Of a DNA stretch of 64,000 bases, positions 42,686 to 52,194 are shown in pieces; within the stretch, counting starts at the first letter, position 1; each line of letters begins with the position of its first letter. The position numbers were made by a program, and so were the translations under genes. The notes beneath the pieces are model-generated. The model was not told the origin of the DNA, made no database searches, and saw only the letters and a list, made by a program, of their open reading frames with translations. The DNA comes from Stigonema ocellatum SAG 48.90 = DSM 106950. Its GTDB lineage: Bacteria > Cyanobacteriota > Cyanobacteriia > Cyanobacteriales > Nostocaceae. The stretch spans positions 1 to 64,000 of the forward strand of contig JADQBA010000036.1 of NCBI GenBank assembly GCA_016903675.1, written 5' to 3'.

Positions 42686-43780
42686 ATGCTCATTACCCAA
42701 GCCGAGTATGCGAAGAAATTGCGTCCCCTCCTTCCTGTTGAGGCCTTTGTCCCCGATCCGAGTAAGTTAGTCATTTTGTTCGTTAATCTGACAATCTTGA
42801 TTCTCGGCTGGGCTTTAGCCACGCAGATGGATCGTTGCCCTGTATATCTTTTATGGCTTTATTTACCGCTAGCCGTGGTGATGGGAAATAGCGTGATTGT
42901 CTTGCTATTTAGCTCCCATAACATCCTGCATGGTAGCGTGATTAGAAATTCCCGACTCATTCATATTATTAGTTTGTTAGGGCTAACCATGCTGTGGATG
43001 CCACCGACGTTGTGGAAAGTACTCCATAACCAAGAACATCATACTAAAACAAATTCATTAGGCGATCCCGATCGCAATTATTTATACAAGGAGCCTCAGA
43101 CCTGGGGAAAATGGATTCAGAATCTATTTGTGCCTTCTGCTGAAGTCAATCCCATATTTTTAACAGTGGGAATGACTTCAGCATGGGCCGTCTGGAATTT
43201 TCGCAATCTCACCTCTGTGCTGTTATTTAATCGTCAATCGGTTAATTATGTTCCTGCCGCTTTTACCCTCAATGCCAAAAAGCGTCTAGCGGTAACAGGT
43301 GAACTGATTTTCATGTTAATGATTCATTTAACTATTTGTGCCTGTCTGCAATTTTCTCCCCTAAAACTTGTGCTTAGCTACTTTCTCCCCATGAGTATTG
43401 GTTATTCTGGAGTGATGTTTTATATTTATACAAATCACATGCTTTGCCGCATGACAAGCGTTAACGATCCGCTACTTAACAGTATTTCTCTGCGAGTTCC
43501 TAAACTATTTGACAAGTTGCATTTAAATTTTTCTTACCACACGGAACATCATATCTTTCCGGGAATAAACTCTGACTACTATCCAGCGGTTCAAGAGTTA
43601 TTAAAAGTCCACTATCCTGACCGCATGAATTTAGTGAATGCTGGAGATGCTTGGCGCTTAATGATGCAAACTCCTCGACATTACAAAGATGAAAATACCT
43701 TTACAGATTGGTCAGGTAAAAAGATTGTTACTTGCCCTCTCAGTCAAAAAGTTTCTATAGAAGTCCTAAATAATTTGTGA
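42686..43780 (+). CDS. Fatty acid desaturase, membrane-bound
   Basis: A 364-residue membrane protein with the three histidine boxes that bind the di-iron centre: SSHNILHGSV, HNQEHHTK and SYHTEHHIFPG. About four to six hydrophobic helices are present. This family inserts double bonds into acyl lipids or carotenoid-like substrates in thylakoid or plasma membrane. The position-specific type (DesA-D) cannot be called from motifs alone. Confidence 0.87.
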   Translation: MLITQAEYAKKLRPLLPVEAFVPDPSKLVILFVNLTILILGWALATQMDRCPVYLLWLYLPLAVVMGNSVIVLLFSSHNILHGSVIRNSRLIHIISLLGLTMLWMPPTLWKVLHNQEHHTKTNSLGDPDRNYLYKEPQTWGKWIQNLFVPSAEVNPIFLTVGMTSAWAVWNFRNLTSVLLFNRQSVNYVPAAFTLNAKKRLAVTGELIFMLMIHLTICACLQFSPLKLVLSYFLPMSIGYSGVMFYIYTNHMLCRMTSVNDPLLNSISLRVPKLFDKLHLNFSYHTEHHIFPGINSDYYPAVQELLKVHYPDRMNLVNAGDAWRLMMQTPRHYKDENTFTDWSGKKIVTCPLSQKVSIEVLNNL

Positions 43781-43835
43781 AATCTCGGATACAGGCTGTT
43801 AACAGTTGACTCTGTACCCTTTAGCCCATAAGACT

Positions 43836-44585
43836 TCATGCAAAAGCGGATGTGGGCGCTTCATACGCTGCTGCTACTAATGATAGAGCAACGACTGGAG
43901 CAGTAACTGCTCTGAGAATACGACGACCAAGGGAAACTGATTTAAATCCGGCGTTGATCGCACACTCAACTTCTTTTTCGGTCCATCCTCCCTCAGGTCC
44001 AGTAGCAACTACAATTCTCCTTTGCTCTAGATCATTTATCAAAAATCCTTTGTCTTGCAAACAATTTTGTAAATGAGGAGAGTTACCGCGAGCAACACAA
44101 ATATATTGCTCATTGTTTGCAAATGATGACAAATTATTACTAAAGGAAACTGGTTCTAAAATTGTCGGTACAAACGATCGCTCTGATTGTTCTGCTGCTT
44201 CTTGCGCTATTCGCCGCCAGCGTTCCACTTTCTGGGAACTGGGGTTGAGTAAAGTCCGTTCACTGATGACCGGAGCAATCATAGCTACTCCTAACTCCGT
44301 ACAACAACGCACCACCTCATCAAAGCCATTACCTTTTGGCAAAGCTACCATCAGCGTAATGGATACAGGTAGCTCAGTTTGCACTTCGAGTAATTCTAAA
44401 ACCTGTGCAAGAGTTCCTTCTAACTGCGCTAGCCACCATTTACCCAAGCCATCCATAGCAATAAAGCGATCGCCCTCCCGCAACCTCAACACACGCCCTA
44501 GATAATGTTGTTGTTCAGGTGTGAGCAAAATTTTTCCTTCTTGAAATTGGGAGAGTGCGATCGCGATTCTTTGCAATTGAGTCAT
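43836..44585 (-). CDS. rsmE: 16S rRNA m3U1498 methyltransferase
   Basis: 249 residues of the RsmE family: an N-terminal PUA-like RNA-binding part (ILLTPEQQHYLGRVLRLREG) and a SPOUT knot at the C-terminus (VVATGPEGGWTEKEVE; SVSLGRRILRAVTAPVVALS). It methylates U1498 of 16S rRNA using S-adenosylmethionine. The start codon abuts the poly-G repeat at 44586. Confidence 0.94.
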   Translation of the reverse strand: MTQLQRIAIALSQFQEGKILLTPEQQHYLGRVLRLREGDRFIAMDGLGKWWLAQLEGTLAQVLELLEVQTELPVSITLMVALPKGNGFDEVVRCCTELGVAMIAPVISERTLLNPSSQKVERWRRIAQEAAEQSERSFVPTILEPVSFSNNLSSFANNEQYICVARGNSPHLQNCLQDKGFLINDLEQRRIVVATGPEGGWTEKEVECAINAGFKSVSLGRRILRAVTAPVVALSLVAAAYEAPTSAFA

Positions 44586-44908
44586 GGGGAATGGGGAGTG
44601 GGGAGTGGGGAGTGGGGAATGGGGGAGTGGGGGGGGGGGGGGGGGGGGGTGGGGGGGTGGGGTCGGGGGGGGGGGGGGGCTGGGGGGTCGGGGGGGAGTG
44701 GGGAAGTGGGGGAGTGAGGAAATACTCTGATGGGGTGTTCGGGGAAGAGTGCCAATTCTATAATTTTTTCATTGTAAACCCATTCCCCATTCCCCATTCC
44801 CCACACCCCCCATGCCCCCATACCCCCCCCCCCCCCCCCCCCCCACCCCCCCCACCCCCCCCCTCTCCACACCCCCACTCCCCACTCCCCACTCCCCACT
44901 CTCCACTC
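44586..44908. repeat. G-tract/C-tract inverted STRR block
   Basis: GGGGAGT/GGGGAAT heptamers lead into runs of up to about 18 G (44630-44690), and 150 bases later matching C runs and CCCCACT heptamers follow (44780-44905). The block is a ~320-bp inverted repeat that can fold into one long hairpin or, on the G strand, quadruplexes. Long homopolymers also make the assembled length doubtful. It separates rsmE from the ClC gene. Confidence 0.9.
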
Positions 44909-44909
44909 C

Positions 44910-47564
44910 TTAGCTATTAATCGCCCCCCTAACTAAAATCACCGTACTTTCCACACCAGAGGCGATCGCTTCTGGAATATTGCCTTTAATAGCCTGTTGA
45001 AGCATTCCTTCACGAGAAGCCCCTAAAACCACAACATCGTAACCCTCAGTTTTTACCAGGTTAATGACTCCCTCGCAAACCGAATTTGCTTTGATTGGGC
45101 TAGCGACTACAGTGCTGCACAACTTGCGTTGACGCATAAGCTGGCGGATGGCTTGTTCTAAAACTCTCATGTCTGGTTCTAACTCAGACGGCTTGAAGAC
45201 TTGAGTGAGGCGAATTTGTGGGTCATTACTCAAACTCACCAAAGCAGGTAACAGTTTAATTGCTACCCACCCATTGGGACCTCCAGCCATTGGGACAAGC
45301 CATCGGTTGCAAGAGTGAGGATAGCCTTGGTTTTTTACCTCAACAGCGAGTGAGGAGTTAGGAGTCAATGTGGGGACAGTTCCTAGCTTCACTAGCACCA
45401 CCTCGCAGGTGGCTTGGTGAATTAAAGTATCCACAACATTGCCAAAAATACTTCCTGGGGTGGAAGTGTTACCCTTCCACCCCATTAAAATTAGGTCAAT
45501 ATGTCTTTCTTTGATGGTTTCCAGAATTGCCGGCGCCACATCATGAGCAACTCGGATTTGGGTATGGACGGGAATTTTCCACTTTTTACCCAAAAATTCT
45601 GCCTGTCGCAGTAAGCGACGACTTTTTGTCGTCCTAACTTGTGTTTGGGCCACAGAAGTGTGACGGGAGACGAGCATCACCTGCACACACTCTAATTCAT
45701 AATGGCGATCGCGAGCAATAGCCGCTGCCATTTCTAATAGCCTCCCCGCTGTTTCGGGATTAGCTATTGGCACTAACAATCTACCTCTGCCGGTGCTTGG
45801 TGAACGTGTTTGATAAACCACATAGGAAGGTTCTGATTGCGGTTCAGTTTGCCTGTGTTCACAATTGAGATGTTCTGCTTCTGCCCGAATAATATCCGCA
45901 CGGGTGATGATCCCGATTAATCTTCGCCCCTCTACCACTGGTAAACGACTGACTTTATAGCGATCCAGCAAATACAGCACAGTACTTAGATTATGGATAG
46001 GGGTGACTGTCATGGGATCACTTGTCATAAATTCCCGTAAGGGAGTGTTTTTTGGGAAGTTATGTTCCCGTGTTTTTAGTAAATCACTTTGGGTGATAAT
46101 TCCTACTAGCTTGCTGTTCTCTACTACCGGAAAACCCCGATGATGCGAACGGGAAAACGTCTGTACCACTTCATCGAGAGTCATCTCTGCTTCTAAAGTT
46201 TCTACCCGTTGCTGCATCACGTCTTTTGCTGTTAAAGTTGTTAATATTCCCTCTACAGGAATCGGTTTTTCAATATTGATGCCATTTAACTGTAAAATTT
46301 TGTCATACAGTGACCCTGGCAGTATCATGTCGGCAATTAAGTACGATGTCACAGAGCCAATCATTAAAGGTAACACCAGATTGAACTCTGTAGTCATTTC
46401 AAACACAATCACAATTGCCGTGATTGGCACTTTGGAAACAGCGCTAAAAAATGCTCCCATTCCCACCAAAGCATAGGTACTAGGCGAACTTGCTCCCAAA
46501 ATGTGGAACTCGCATACACCCACTAAATAGCCAAGAGTAGAACCTAAAATCAGACTCGGGGCGAATAACCCCCCAGGTGCGCCAGAACCAAAGGCAACCA
46601 GGGTGAGGATAAACTCAGCCACAAAGGCGGTAACTGCAAGAGTTGTATTAGCCGAACCTGCAATCACAAACTCTCTTAACCCAGTATTATCACGGAAAGA
46701 AACGGGTAGACAGGCAACCACAACACCAGAGATAAATCCAGCCAATGCTATCCGCAGAGGCAAACTTATCCGCAAAAATTGGTAAAATTTTATACTTTTT
46801 AATAACCCATGATTAAACAATGCAGCCAGCAATCCGGCTAAAATGCCCAAAAACAGGTAAAATGGAATTTCTGTAATTGAAAAGCTACTAGAGTAGGGAT
46901 TCGATTGCAGATTAAGTTGCAGACTACCACCCCCTAACAGCCGCGAAACTACCCCACCGATAAACGAGGCGATGATGGCTGTTCCAAGGGTCATGCCCGA
47001 TAAATCTTGAAGTAATTCCTCCACAATAAACAATACACCTGCAATTGGAGCATTGAAAGCCGCTGCCAAACCAGCACCAGCACCAGCTGCTATCATCTGT
47101 CGCCGATGATCTGGGGATGTGGGAACCAAGCGACTCATTCCCGCTGCTAAACTAGCCCCTACTTGGACAGTAGGACCTTGTCTTCCCAGAGTTATCCCTC
47201 CACCTAGGGCAACAATAGCACTGAGTAACTTCACAAAAGCTACGCGCCAAGATAATCTCATGGGCACATTGGCTAGAGTGGCTTTCACTTGAGGAATACC
47301 ACCACCAGCAGCTTCTGGTGCTAACCTCTCTATCAGTAAGCCAGCCAGAAACCCAAAGCTACAACCAATTGCAGGTAGGACAATCCCCGCAGGCAGAAGG
47401 TGGGAAGTATGGACTCGCCATGTCCCTACCCATCCCGTTTCAAATTTGAGAACAACAGCAGATAAAGCAGCAACGACCCCGATAACAGAAGCTTCTGCGA
47501 TCGCTAAACCTCTTCTTGGTTGCCACAATGCGCGAAAGCGCTGAGTAAGAAAAGGAGGCGACAT
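44910..47564 (-). CDS. ClC-type chloride transporter with CBS pair and universal-stress domains
   Basis: 884 residues. The ClC membrane core (~25-450) has GGGIPQVKATL, GRQGPTVQVGAS and GAPGGLFAPSLILGS. The external gating Glu of the GREGP motif is Gln here. A CBS pair follows (AKDVMQQRVETLEAEMTLDE; MTSDPMTVTPIHNLSTVLYL), and then two UspA-like domains (LLVPIANPETAGRLLEMAAA; VVVLGASREGML). The start at 47564 (MSPPFLTQRF) is chosen because the upstream in-frame residues (PSPQSPVPSPQ) are encoded by repeat DNA. It likely moves chloride across the membrane under nucleotide or stress control (inference). Confidence 0.9.
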   Translation of the reverse strand: MSPPFLTQRFRALWQPRRGLAIAEASVIGVVAALSAVVLKFETGWVGTWRVHTSHLLPAGIVLPAIGCSFGFLAGLLIERLAPEAAGGGIPQVKATLANVPMRLSWRVAFVKLLSAIVALGGGITLGRQGPTVQVGASLAAGMSRLVPTSPDHRRQMIAAGAGAGLAAAFNAPIAGVLFIVEELLQDLSGMTLGTAIIASFIGGVVSRLLGGGSLQLNLQSNPYSSSFSITEIPFYLFLGILAGLLAALFNHGLLKSIKFYQFLRISLPLRIALAGFISGVVVACLPVSFRDNTGLREFVIAGSANTTLAVTAFVAEFILTLVAFGSGAPGGLFAPSLILGSTLGYLVGVCEFHILGASSPSTYALVGMGAFFSAVSKVPITAIVIVFEMTTEFNLVLPLMIGSVTSYLIADMILPGSLYDKILQLNGINIEKPIPVEGILTTLTAKDVMQQRVETLEAEMTLDEVVQTFSRSHHRGFPVVENSKLVGIITQSDLLKTREHNFPKNTPLREFMTSDPMTVTPIHNLSTVLYLLDRYKVSRLPVVEGRRLIGIITRADIIRAEAEHLNCEHRQTEPQSEPSYVVYQTRSPSTGRGRLLVPIANPETAGRLLEMAAAIARDRHYELECVQVMLVSRHTSVAQTQVRTTKSRRLLRQAEFLGKKWKIPVHTQIRVAHDVAPAILETIKERHIDLILMGWKGNTSTPGSIFGNVVDTLIHQATCEVVLVKLGTVPTLTPNSSLAVEVKNQGYPHSCNRWLVPMAGGPNGWVAIKLLPALVSLSNDPQIRLTQVFKPSELEPDMRVLEQAIRQLMRQRKLCSTVVASPIKANSVCEGVINLVKTEGYDVVVLGASREGMLQQAIKGNIPEAIASGVESTVILVRGAINS

Positions 47565-47582
47565 AAAGATTTCAAATTGTAA

Positions 47583-47757
47583 ACGGGACTGGGGACCGGG
47601 GACCGGGGACTGGGGACTGGGGACTGGGGACTGGGGACTGGGGACTGGGAAAGAAATTCTTACAAGTATTCGTTGGGGTTTGAATCCCAATCCCCAATGC
47701 CCAATCCCCAATCCCTAATCCCCAATCCCCAGTCACCAATCCCCAATCACCCTTAAT
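47583..47757. repeat. Facing GGGGACT and CCCCAAT repeats
   Basis: GGGGACT/GGGGACC heptamers (47585-47648) oppose CCCCAAT/CCCTAAT heptamers (47688-47745) and can fold back on each other. The right block ends directly at the stop codon of the PmbA gene. Confidence 0.85.
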
Positions 47758-49066
47758 TGTTTCTTCCTGTGACGGATAGTCCGTCCACAATCAGAGAGGG
47801 AGTGTAGCAAGAACCATTCCAGTCAGCATCGCCACCCAGTTTAACCAATTGTTTGAGAGATGTGTAGACATTTCCAGCAACCATCGTATCCTTAACACGC
47901 CCAATGACCTGACCATTTTGAACGTGGTAGCCTAATTCAACATTGATAGAAAAGTCGCCGGAAATGCCATTACCTCCGCCCAACATTTGATCTACAACCA
48001 AGCCCTCATCCAGTGCTTGAATCAAGTTTTGTAGCGTTCCCGATCCTGGGTGAATCAGGAAATTAAACAAACCAGGGGTGGGATAACTGCCTAAACTAGG
48101 GCGAAAGCCGTTACCAGAGGAGGGGATGTTCAACTGGCTTCCAGTGGTGCGATCGCAGTAGAAATGCTGCAAAACCCCGTCTTGGATAAATACTAAAACC
48201 TGGGTCGGGGTGCCTTCATCATCGAATGGGCAGCTGTAAGGTCCGGCTTGCGGGTCTTGGTAGACGGTAAGGATAGGTGAAATTACTGATGTACCAAGGC
48301 GTTCTGCCCAAGGAGAAGAGAGTTCCAGCACTCGCTTGCTATTCAAAGCTGCTTGGACAGTACCCCAAAGCATATCAGCAGCTTTAGAAGTGAACAGAAC
48401 CGGAACGCGACCGACGGGGGGCGGGACATTTTCTTTTGCCCAATCCAACCGTTGTAAAATTTGTTGCGCGACTTTTTCCGGTTGGAGGTAATTTCGTTCA
48501 ATTTGACCATCAGAAACGCTCAAAAAATCGTCGCCCCTGATCCATTCTGCCGAGATATAGCAGCTAAGGGTAGTGTCAGTGTAGTAGCAATCTAAACCTT
48601 TGCTGTTCACAAGTCTGGTTGTTTCAACATCACATTCCCAGTCAGCGGTACAGACAACATCTGGGTAGACTTGGCGGATGAGAGCGATCGCTTGTTTCCC
48701 CCATTCAACCAACTTTTCTGGTTGTACATCTGACCCCAAATTTGGGTAGAAAGGCTTAGAGTCACTATTTAATTCCACCACTTCGGGTTGATTAAGTTGA
48801 CTTAGGACTAAAGCACGTTCCACCATTGCTTGGGGTTCCACAGGACCATAAGCAACCATGAGTCCAGGACGGCTGTTACGCCACAGCCGCAGTGCTGTAC
48901 CTTCAGATTGACTAGTTTCTAACTGCTTGAGTCGATTGGCTTCAAAAAACACTGGTCGAGACAGCGATCGCGACTGATACACTTCTGCTGCTTCAGCTCC
49001 AGATTTGATAGCTAGTTCCAGCAGTTGTTCTACTAGTAGATCTTTTTGTAAATTTTCCGACCCCAT
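47753..49066 (-). CDS. pmbA: TldE/PmbA-family peptidase subunit
   Basis: 437 residues from ATG 49066 (MGSENLQKDLLVEQLLELAI), preferred over the TTG three codons upstream. Family features are GAEAAEVYQSRS, FDDEGTPTQVLVFIQDGVLQ, LLGGGNGISGDFSINVELGY and AGNVYTSL. TldE partners TldD to form a metalloprotease acting on modified peptides; the catalytic HExxH is in TldD, and TldE, like this protein, lacks it. No tldD is in the window. Confidence 0.9.
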   Translation of the reverse strand: MGSENLQKDLLVEQLLELAIKSGAEAAEVYQSRSLSRPVFFEANRLKQLETSQSEGTALRLWRNSRPGLMVAYGPVEPQAMVERALVLSQLNQPEVVELNSDSKPFYPNLGSDVQPEKLVEWGKQAIALIRQVYPDVVCTADWECDVETTRLVNSKGLDCYYTDTTLSCYISAEWIRGDDFLSVSDGQIERNYLQPEKVAQQILQRLDWAKENVPPPVGRVPVLFTSKAADMLWGTVQAALNSKRVLELSSPWAERLGTSVISPILTVYQDPQAGPYSCPFDDEGTPTQVLVFIQDGVLQHFYCDRTTGSQLNIPSSGNGFRPSLGSYPTPGLFNFLIHPGSGTLQNLIQALDEGLVVDQMLGGGNGISGDFSINVELGYHVQNGQVIGRVKDTMVAGNVYTSLKQLVKLGGDADWNGSCYTPSLIVDGLSVTGRNN

Positions 49067-49206
49067 GACGATCAATAAATTTTAGATTTCGGTTTCGTTT
49101 CTAGTGCGGGCAATTGCTGAATCATCCCTCTAGCCCAATACGTTTAGTTAAGAAAGTTATCAGTTGACGCAAGCAGTTCTTGAGAAAGAATTATTGCTCA
49201 ATAACT

Positions 49207-49345
49207 CTTTAACTCTTTAACTCTTTTTCCTCCCCTACCTCCCCTACCTCCCCTACCTCCCCTACCTCCCCTACCTCCCCTACCTCCCCCACTCCCCCAC
49301 TCCCCCACTCCCCACTCCCCACTCCCCACTCCCCACTCCCCTCCT
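49207..49345. repeat. CCCCTACCT nonamers and CCCCACT heptamers
   Basis: About seven CCCCTACCT units (49222-49288) grade into CCCCCACT and CCCCACT heptamers that end eight bases before the stop of the Tab2 gene. The preceding bases repeat AACTCTTT three times. Confidence 0.88.
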
Positions 49346-49353
49346 CCCAATTT

Positions 49354-50217
49354 TCAAAACAGATTAACCTCTTGCAACAGCCAAAACCCTGCAAAAGATT
49401 CCGCTTTAGCATCGGACTGCACCCCGATAAAATGCACTCCATTAGCTTTTTGCTTTGCTTCTTCAAAGCCTTTGGCTTCAGCCAGAGTTTGGGGGTTTTT
49501 GATATTAGCCAAAATCCAGCTTTCTGTAGCACCAGTTTCTAGAAGCAATCTCGAGGCTTCAGTGTGTTCAAATTTCAACCAAGCCAACTCCAAACCAGAC
49601 ATCCAGCCGGCTAAAGGCAAAGCTCTGGGTGAGAAAATCAAAACACCAGGAATGCGGGTTTGGGGAGAAAGTTGCGCCATTTCTAGAGGAAAAGCTTCGC
49701 CAAAGCCAATTTCCCACTCGTGCATTTGGGCAAACTCTGTTGCTTGCAAGGTAACAAATGCCCACTGCTGTCCTTCCAATGCATCTGGTAAGCGTTGCGG
49801 TAAAGGGTTCTCTAAGCGCACCGACGGGCTAGTCCCTGCTTGATAGCCAGGTTCGTTTGGATACACTTCTTCCATCCGCTGTTGTAGCCATTGGTTAAGC
49901 ACCAAAGTGCGGCGGCTAGGCTGGGCGGTAATACCCAAGTCTTTGCAGGCTTTGGTAATCATGTTGCTCATCTGGCGGCGGAAAAAGCGGATTCTTTTTG
50001 GTGCTTCAGTGGCTTTGCTGATTGCTTCTTCTAGTGCTGTACGCAACCACACCGAATTTACCTGCGTACTAGGACAATAGTGAGCATAGCGAAACAAAGA
50101 ATCAATTTTTGTGCGCGTCTCTAAAGGACTTTCGCACACCAAGACTTCCCAAACTTTTTTCTGATTTTCGTCCAGTACAGGACGAGAGTAAAAATCTAGT
50201 TCCCAAATACTGCCCAT
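49354..50217 (-). CDS. Tab2/Atab2-family RNA-binding protein
   Basis: 287 residues with WELDFYSRPVLDENQKKVWE at the start, RIRFFRRQMSNMITKACKDL in the middle and GFWLLQEVNLF at the end, all typical of the family. In algae and plants Tab2/Atab2 promotes psaB translation and photosystem assembly; the cyanobacterial role is inferred. Confidence 0.9.
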   Translation of the reverse strand: MGSIWELDFYSRPVLDENQKKVWEVLVCESPLETRTKIDSLFRYAHYCPSTQVNSVWLRTALEEAISKATEAPKRIRFFRRQMSNMITKACKDLGITAQPSRRTLVLNQWLQQRMEEVYPNEPGYQAGTSPSVRLENPLPQRLPDALEGQQWAFVTLQATEFAQMHEWEIGFGEAFPLEMAQLSPQTRIPGVLIFSPRALPLAGWMSGLELAWLKFEHTEASRLLLETGATESWILANIKNPQTLAEAKGFEEAKQKANGVHFIGVQSDAKAESFAGFWLLQEVNLF

Positions 50218-50413
50218 TTTGTGCCGTGAAAATCTCGCGACTTTACATTTTCGTTATATCCTCATCATACGGGGGTAAGGGCAGCGTCGCTCAAAAACTG
50301 TTGACTGTTGACTGTTGACTGTTGACTGTTAACAGCCACAACTGATATTTTTCACAACTCAAATAGGATTGCTATAAAATGGTTCTAATTTGAAAGCTTG
50401 ACTCATACGAACT
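50218..50413. promoter_or_regulatory. Divergent spacer Tab2/Ycf23
   Basis: The 196-bp spacer contains TGTTGAC heptamers at 50300-50329 closed by TGTTAACA. Promoters of both photosynthesis-related genes must lie here; no operator is evident. Confidence 0.5.
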
Positions 50414-51163
50414 ATGACAATGCATCCTGCACTGCAACGTGCATTTACCAACTGCCAAGCCCTCAAGGTTATTAGTGGCTTGAATAACTTTGATGCCTCT
50501 AGCGTGGCAGCAATTATCAAAGCCGCCGACTTGGGCGGTGCTACTTTTGTTGATATTGCTGCTGATCCAGCTTTAGTCCAGTTGGCAAAGACATTGACAA
50601 ATATGCCAATCTGTGTATCAGCAGTTGAACCAGAGAAATTTGTGGCATCTGTCGCCGCTGGAGCAGATTTAATTGAAATTGGTAACTTCGATTCCTTCTA
50701 TGCCCAAGGACGTAGATTTGAGGCAGATGAAGTTTTAGCCCTGACTCACCAAATCCGCGCTCTCCTCCCTGATATCACCCTGTGTGTCACTGTTCCCCAC
50801 ATTCTCCAGCTAGATCAACAGGCACATCTGGCAGAGGAACTGGTGAAAGCTGGTGCAGAAATTATTCAAACTGAAGGCGGTACAAGTAGCCATCCGACTC
50901 ACTCTGGAGTCTTGGGAGTCATTGAAAAAGCCACTCCCACCTTAGCAGCAGCTTACGAAATTTCCCGTGCGGTGTCAGTACCAGTACTGTGTGCTTCGGG
51001 TATTTCTAGCGTCACAGCACCCCTTGCTATTGCTGCTGGTGCTGCTGGTGTTGGTGTTGGTTCTGCCATCAACCAACTTAATAGCGAAGTCGCAATGATT
51101 GCTGCTGTGCGTAGTTTAGTGGAAGCATTAGGAACTGGAAATAAAGTAGGGAGTAGGGAGTAG
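50414..51163 (+). CDS. ycf23: Ycf23-family (DUF561) TIM-barrel-like protein
   Basis: 249 residues with LKVISGLNNFDASSVAAIIK, GATFVDIAADPALVQ, ADLIEIGNFDSFYAQGRRF and the phosphate-binding-like end LCASGISSVTAPLAIAAGAA. The family is conserved between cyanobacteria and red-algal plastids, with unknown function and a probable TIM-barrel fold. The C-terminal KVGSRE-stop is encoded by the first GTAGGGA repeat units downstream, so the native tail has been replaced. Confidence 0.9.
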   Translation: MTMHPALQRAFTNCQALKVISGLNNFDASSVAAIIKAADLGGATFVDIAADPALVQLAKTLTNMPICVSAVEPEKFVASVAAGADLIEIGNFDSFYAQGRRFEADEVLALTHQIRALLPDITLCVTVPHILQLDQQAHLAEELVKAGAEIIQTEGGTSSHPTHSGVLGVIEKATPTLAAAYEISRAVSVPVLCASGISSVTAPLAIAAGAAGVGVGSAINQLNSEVAMIAAVRSLVEALGTGNKVGSRE

Positions 51164-51315
51164 GGAGTAGGGAGTGGGGAGTAGGGAGTAGGGAGTAGGG
51201 AGTAGGGAGTAGGGAGTCATGAATTCACCCCACACCCCCACTCCCCCACTCCCCCACACCCCTACACCCCTACACCCCTACACCCCTACACCCCTACACC
51301 CCTACACCCCTCTCG
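51149..51315. repeat. GTAGGGA array facing CCCCTACAC array
   Basis: GAGTAGG heptamers (51149-51217) are followed by CACCCCCACTCC and then eight or so CCCTACAC-type units (51258-51313). The block overlaps the last codons of both convergent genes, Ycf23 and HpnK. Confidence 0.88.
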
Positions 51316-52194
51316 ATTGTTGTAGTTAATCAACTCGAAGGCGTGGGAAACTAACATTTCTCGGACTCGCGGACTTAGCAGGGCGTCGAGTTCTAACTGA
51401 CCAGCACCTTGTGGTCCATTCCTTGCTTCTTTTGCGATCGCAATGGCTGGATGAGCATAAATTTCAACCATGTTGGCTTGGATCTGGGGAATCAGACCGA
51501 GTAAATAAGCTTCACTCATACGTCCACTTTGAAGCCAGCCATAGACGCGTTCAGGGGAGATAATGCCTTTTGATTTCAGCAAGCGCTCTCCGTACCAACG
51601 TAGCCCAGACATAACAGTATACCAAATCATCTTGTTCCGGCGATCGCTACTATCGATAGCAAGAGTCATCCTCAATTCTTCATACGGAAGCCGGATCACC
51701 TTGATATTAAATTCATCAGCAAGGTCAACCAAGGTGTGCATCACCACTGGGTTCAAGTGCATGTGTCTATGACCGTCAACATGAGACAGTTGCAGCCCAG
51801 TGGAGCGAAACTTTTCAAGCTGAGCGCGGATTTCCACACGTAGTTCCCGACGTGCATCCCTACTCAAATGATAGTATACTCCAGCTTGGTTATCCTTGTC
51901 AGAAAAGTTTCCATTCGAGTCTACCAAGTGTGGGATCAAAGAGGGAGGAAGTACCGCCTTACCGCTAGCCAAAACCAAGTGCAGCCCAACTCCTAGCTTT
52001 GGGTGACCATGGGCGAGACTGACCGCCTCATCAAACGCCTGACCTGTCACCATTAAACTAGTACTCGTCAGCACTCCCTCCTCATGGGCTTCAATAATCC
52101 CTCGATTGACACCACAAGAGAATCCAAAATCATCTCCATTGATAATCACGAACCGACGGCGTGACTGAGGAAGTACAGATTTATCTGCGTCCAT
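51286..52194 (-). CDS. hpnK: Hopanoid-associated deacetylase HpnK (YdjC/ChbG family)
   Basis: 302 residues of the YdjC fold: metal-binding VIINGDDFGFSCGVNRGI, GVGLHLVLA, and HVDGHRHMHLNP. HpnK removes the N-acetyl group from bacteriohopanetetrol-GlcNAc to give the glucosamine derivative; its partner HpnI is encoded divergently. The start ATG at 52194 lies inside a CCATCTGCGT repeat (52180-52212), and the family-conserved part begins at residue 12. The C-terminal GCRGVGV is encoded by CCCTACACC repeats, so both ends of the gene are repeat-made. Confidence 0.87.
   Translation of the reverse strand: MDADKSVLPQSRRRFVIINGDDFGFSCGVNRGIIEAHEEGVLTSTSLMVTGQAFDEAVSLAHGHPKLGVGLHLVLASGKAVLPPSLIPHLVDSNGNFSDKDNQAGVYYHLSRDARRELRVEIRAQLEKFRSTGLQLSHVDGHRHMHLNPVVMHTLVDLADEFNIKVIRLPYEELRMTLAIDSSDRRNKMIWYTVMSGLRWYGERLLKSKGIISPERVYGWLQSGRMSEAYLLGLIPQIQANMVEIYAHPAIAIAKEARNGPQGAGQLELDALLSPRVREMLVSHAFELINYNNREGCRGVGV

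Noticed and set aside
44555..44920. Gly/Trp/Pro-rich frames on both strands of the G-tract block
   Set aside because: Heptamer repeats without stops are open in all frames, so the open reading has no meaning as a gene.
47565..47711. N-terminal extension of the ClC protein (MGIGHWGL... with PSPQSPV repeats)
   Set aside because: It is encoded by GGGGACT heptamers. The family start fits ATG 47564, so this was treated as untranslated repeat.
49207..49345. Possible CRISPR or VNTR locus with CCCCTACCT units
   Set aside because: Units are contiguous with no spacers. It is a simple tandem repeat typical of STRR DNA.
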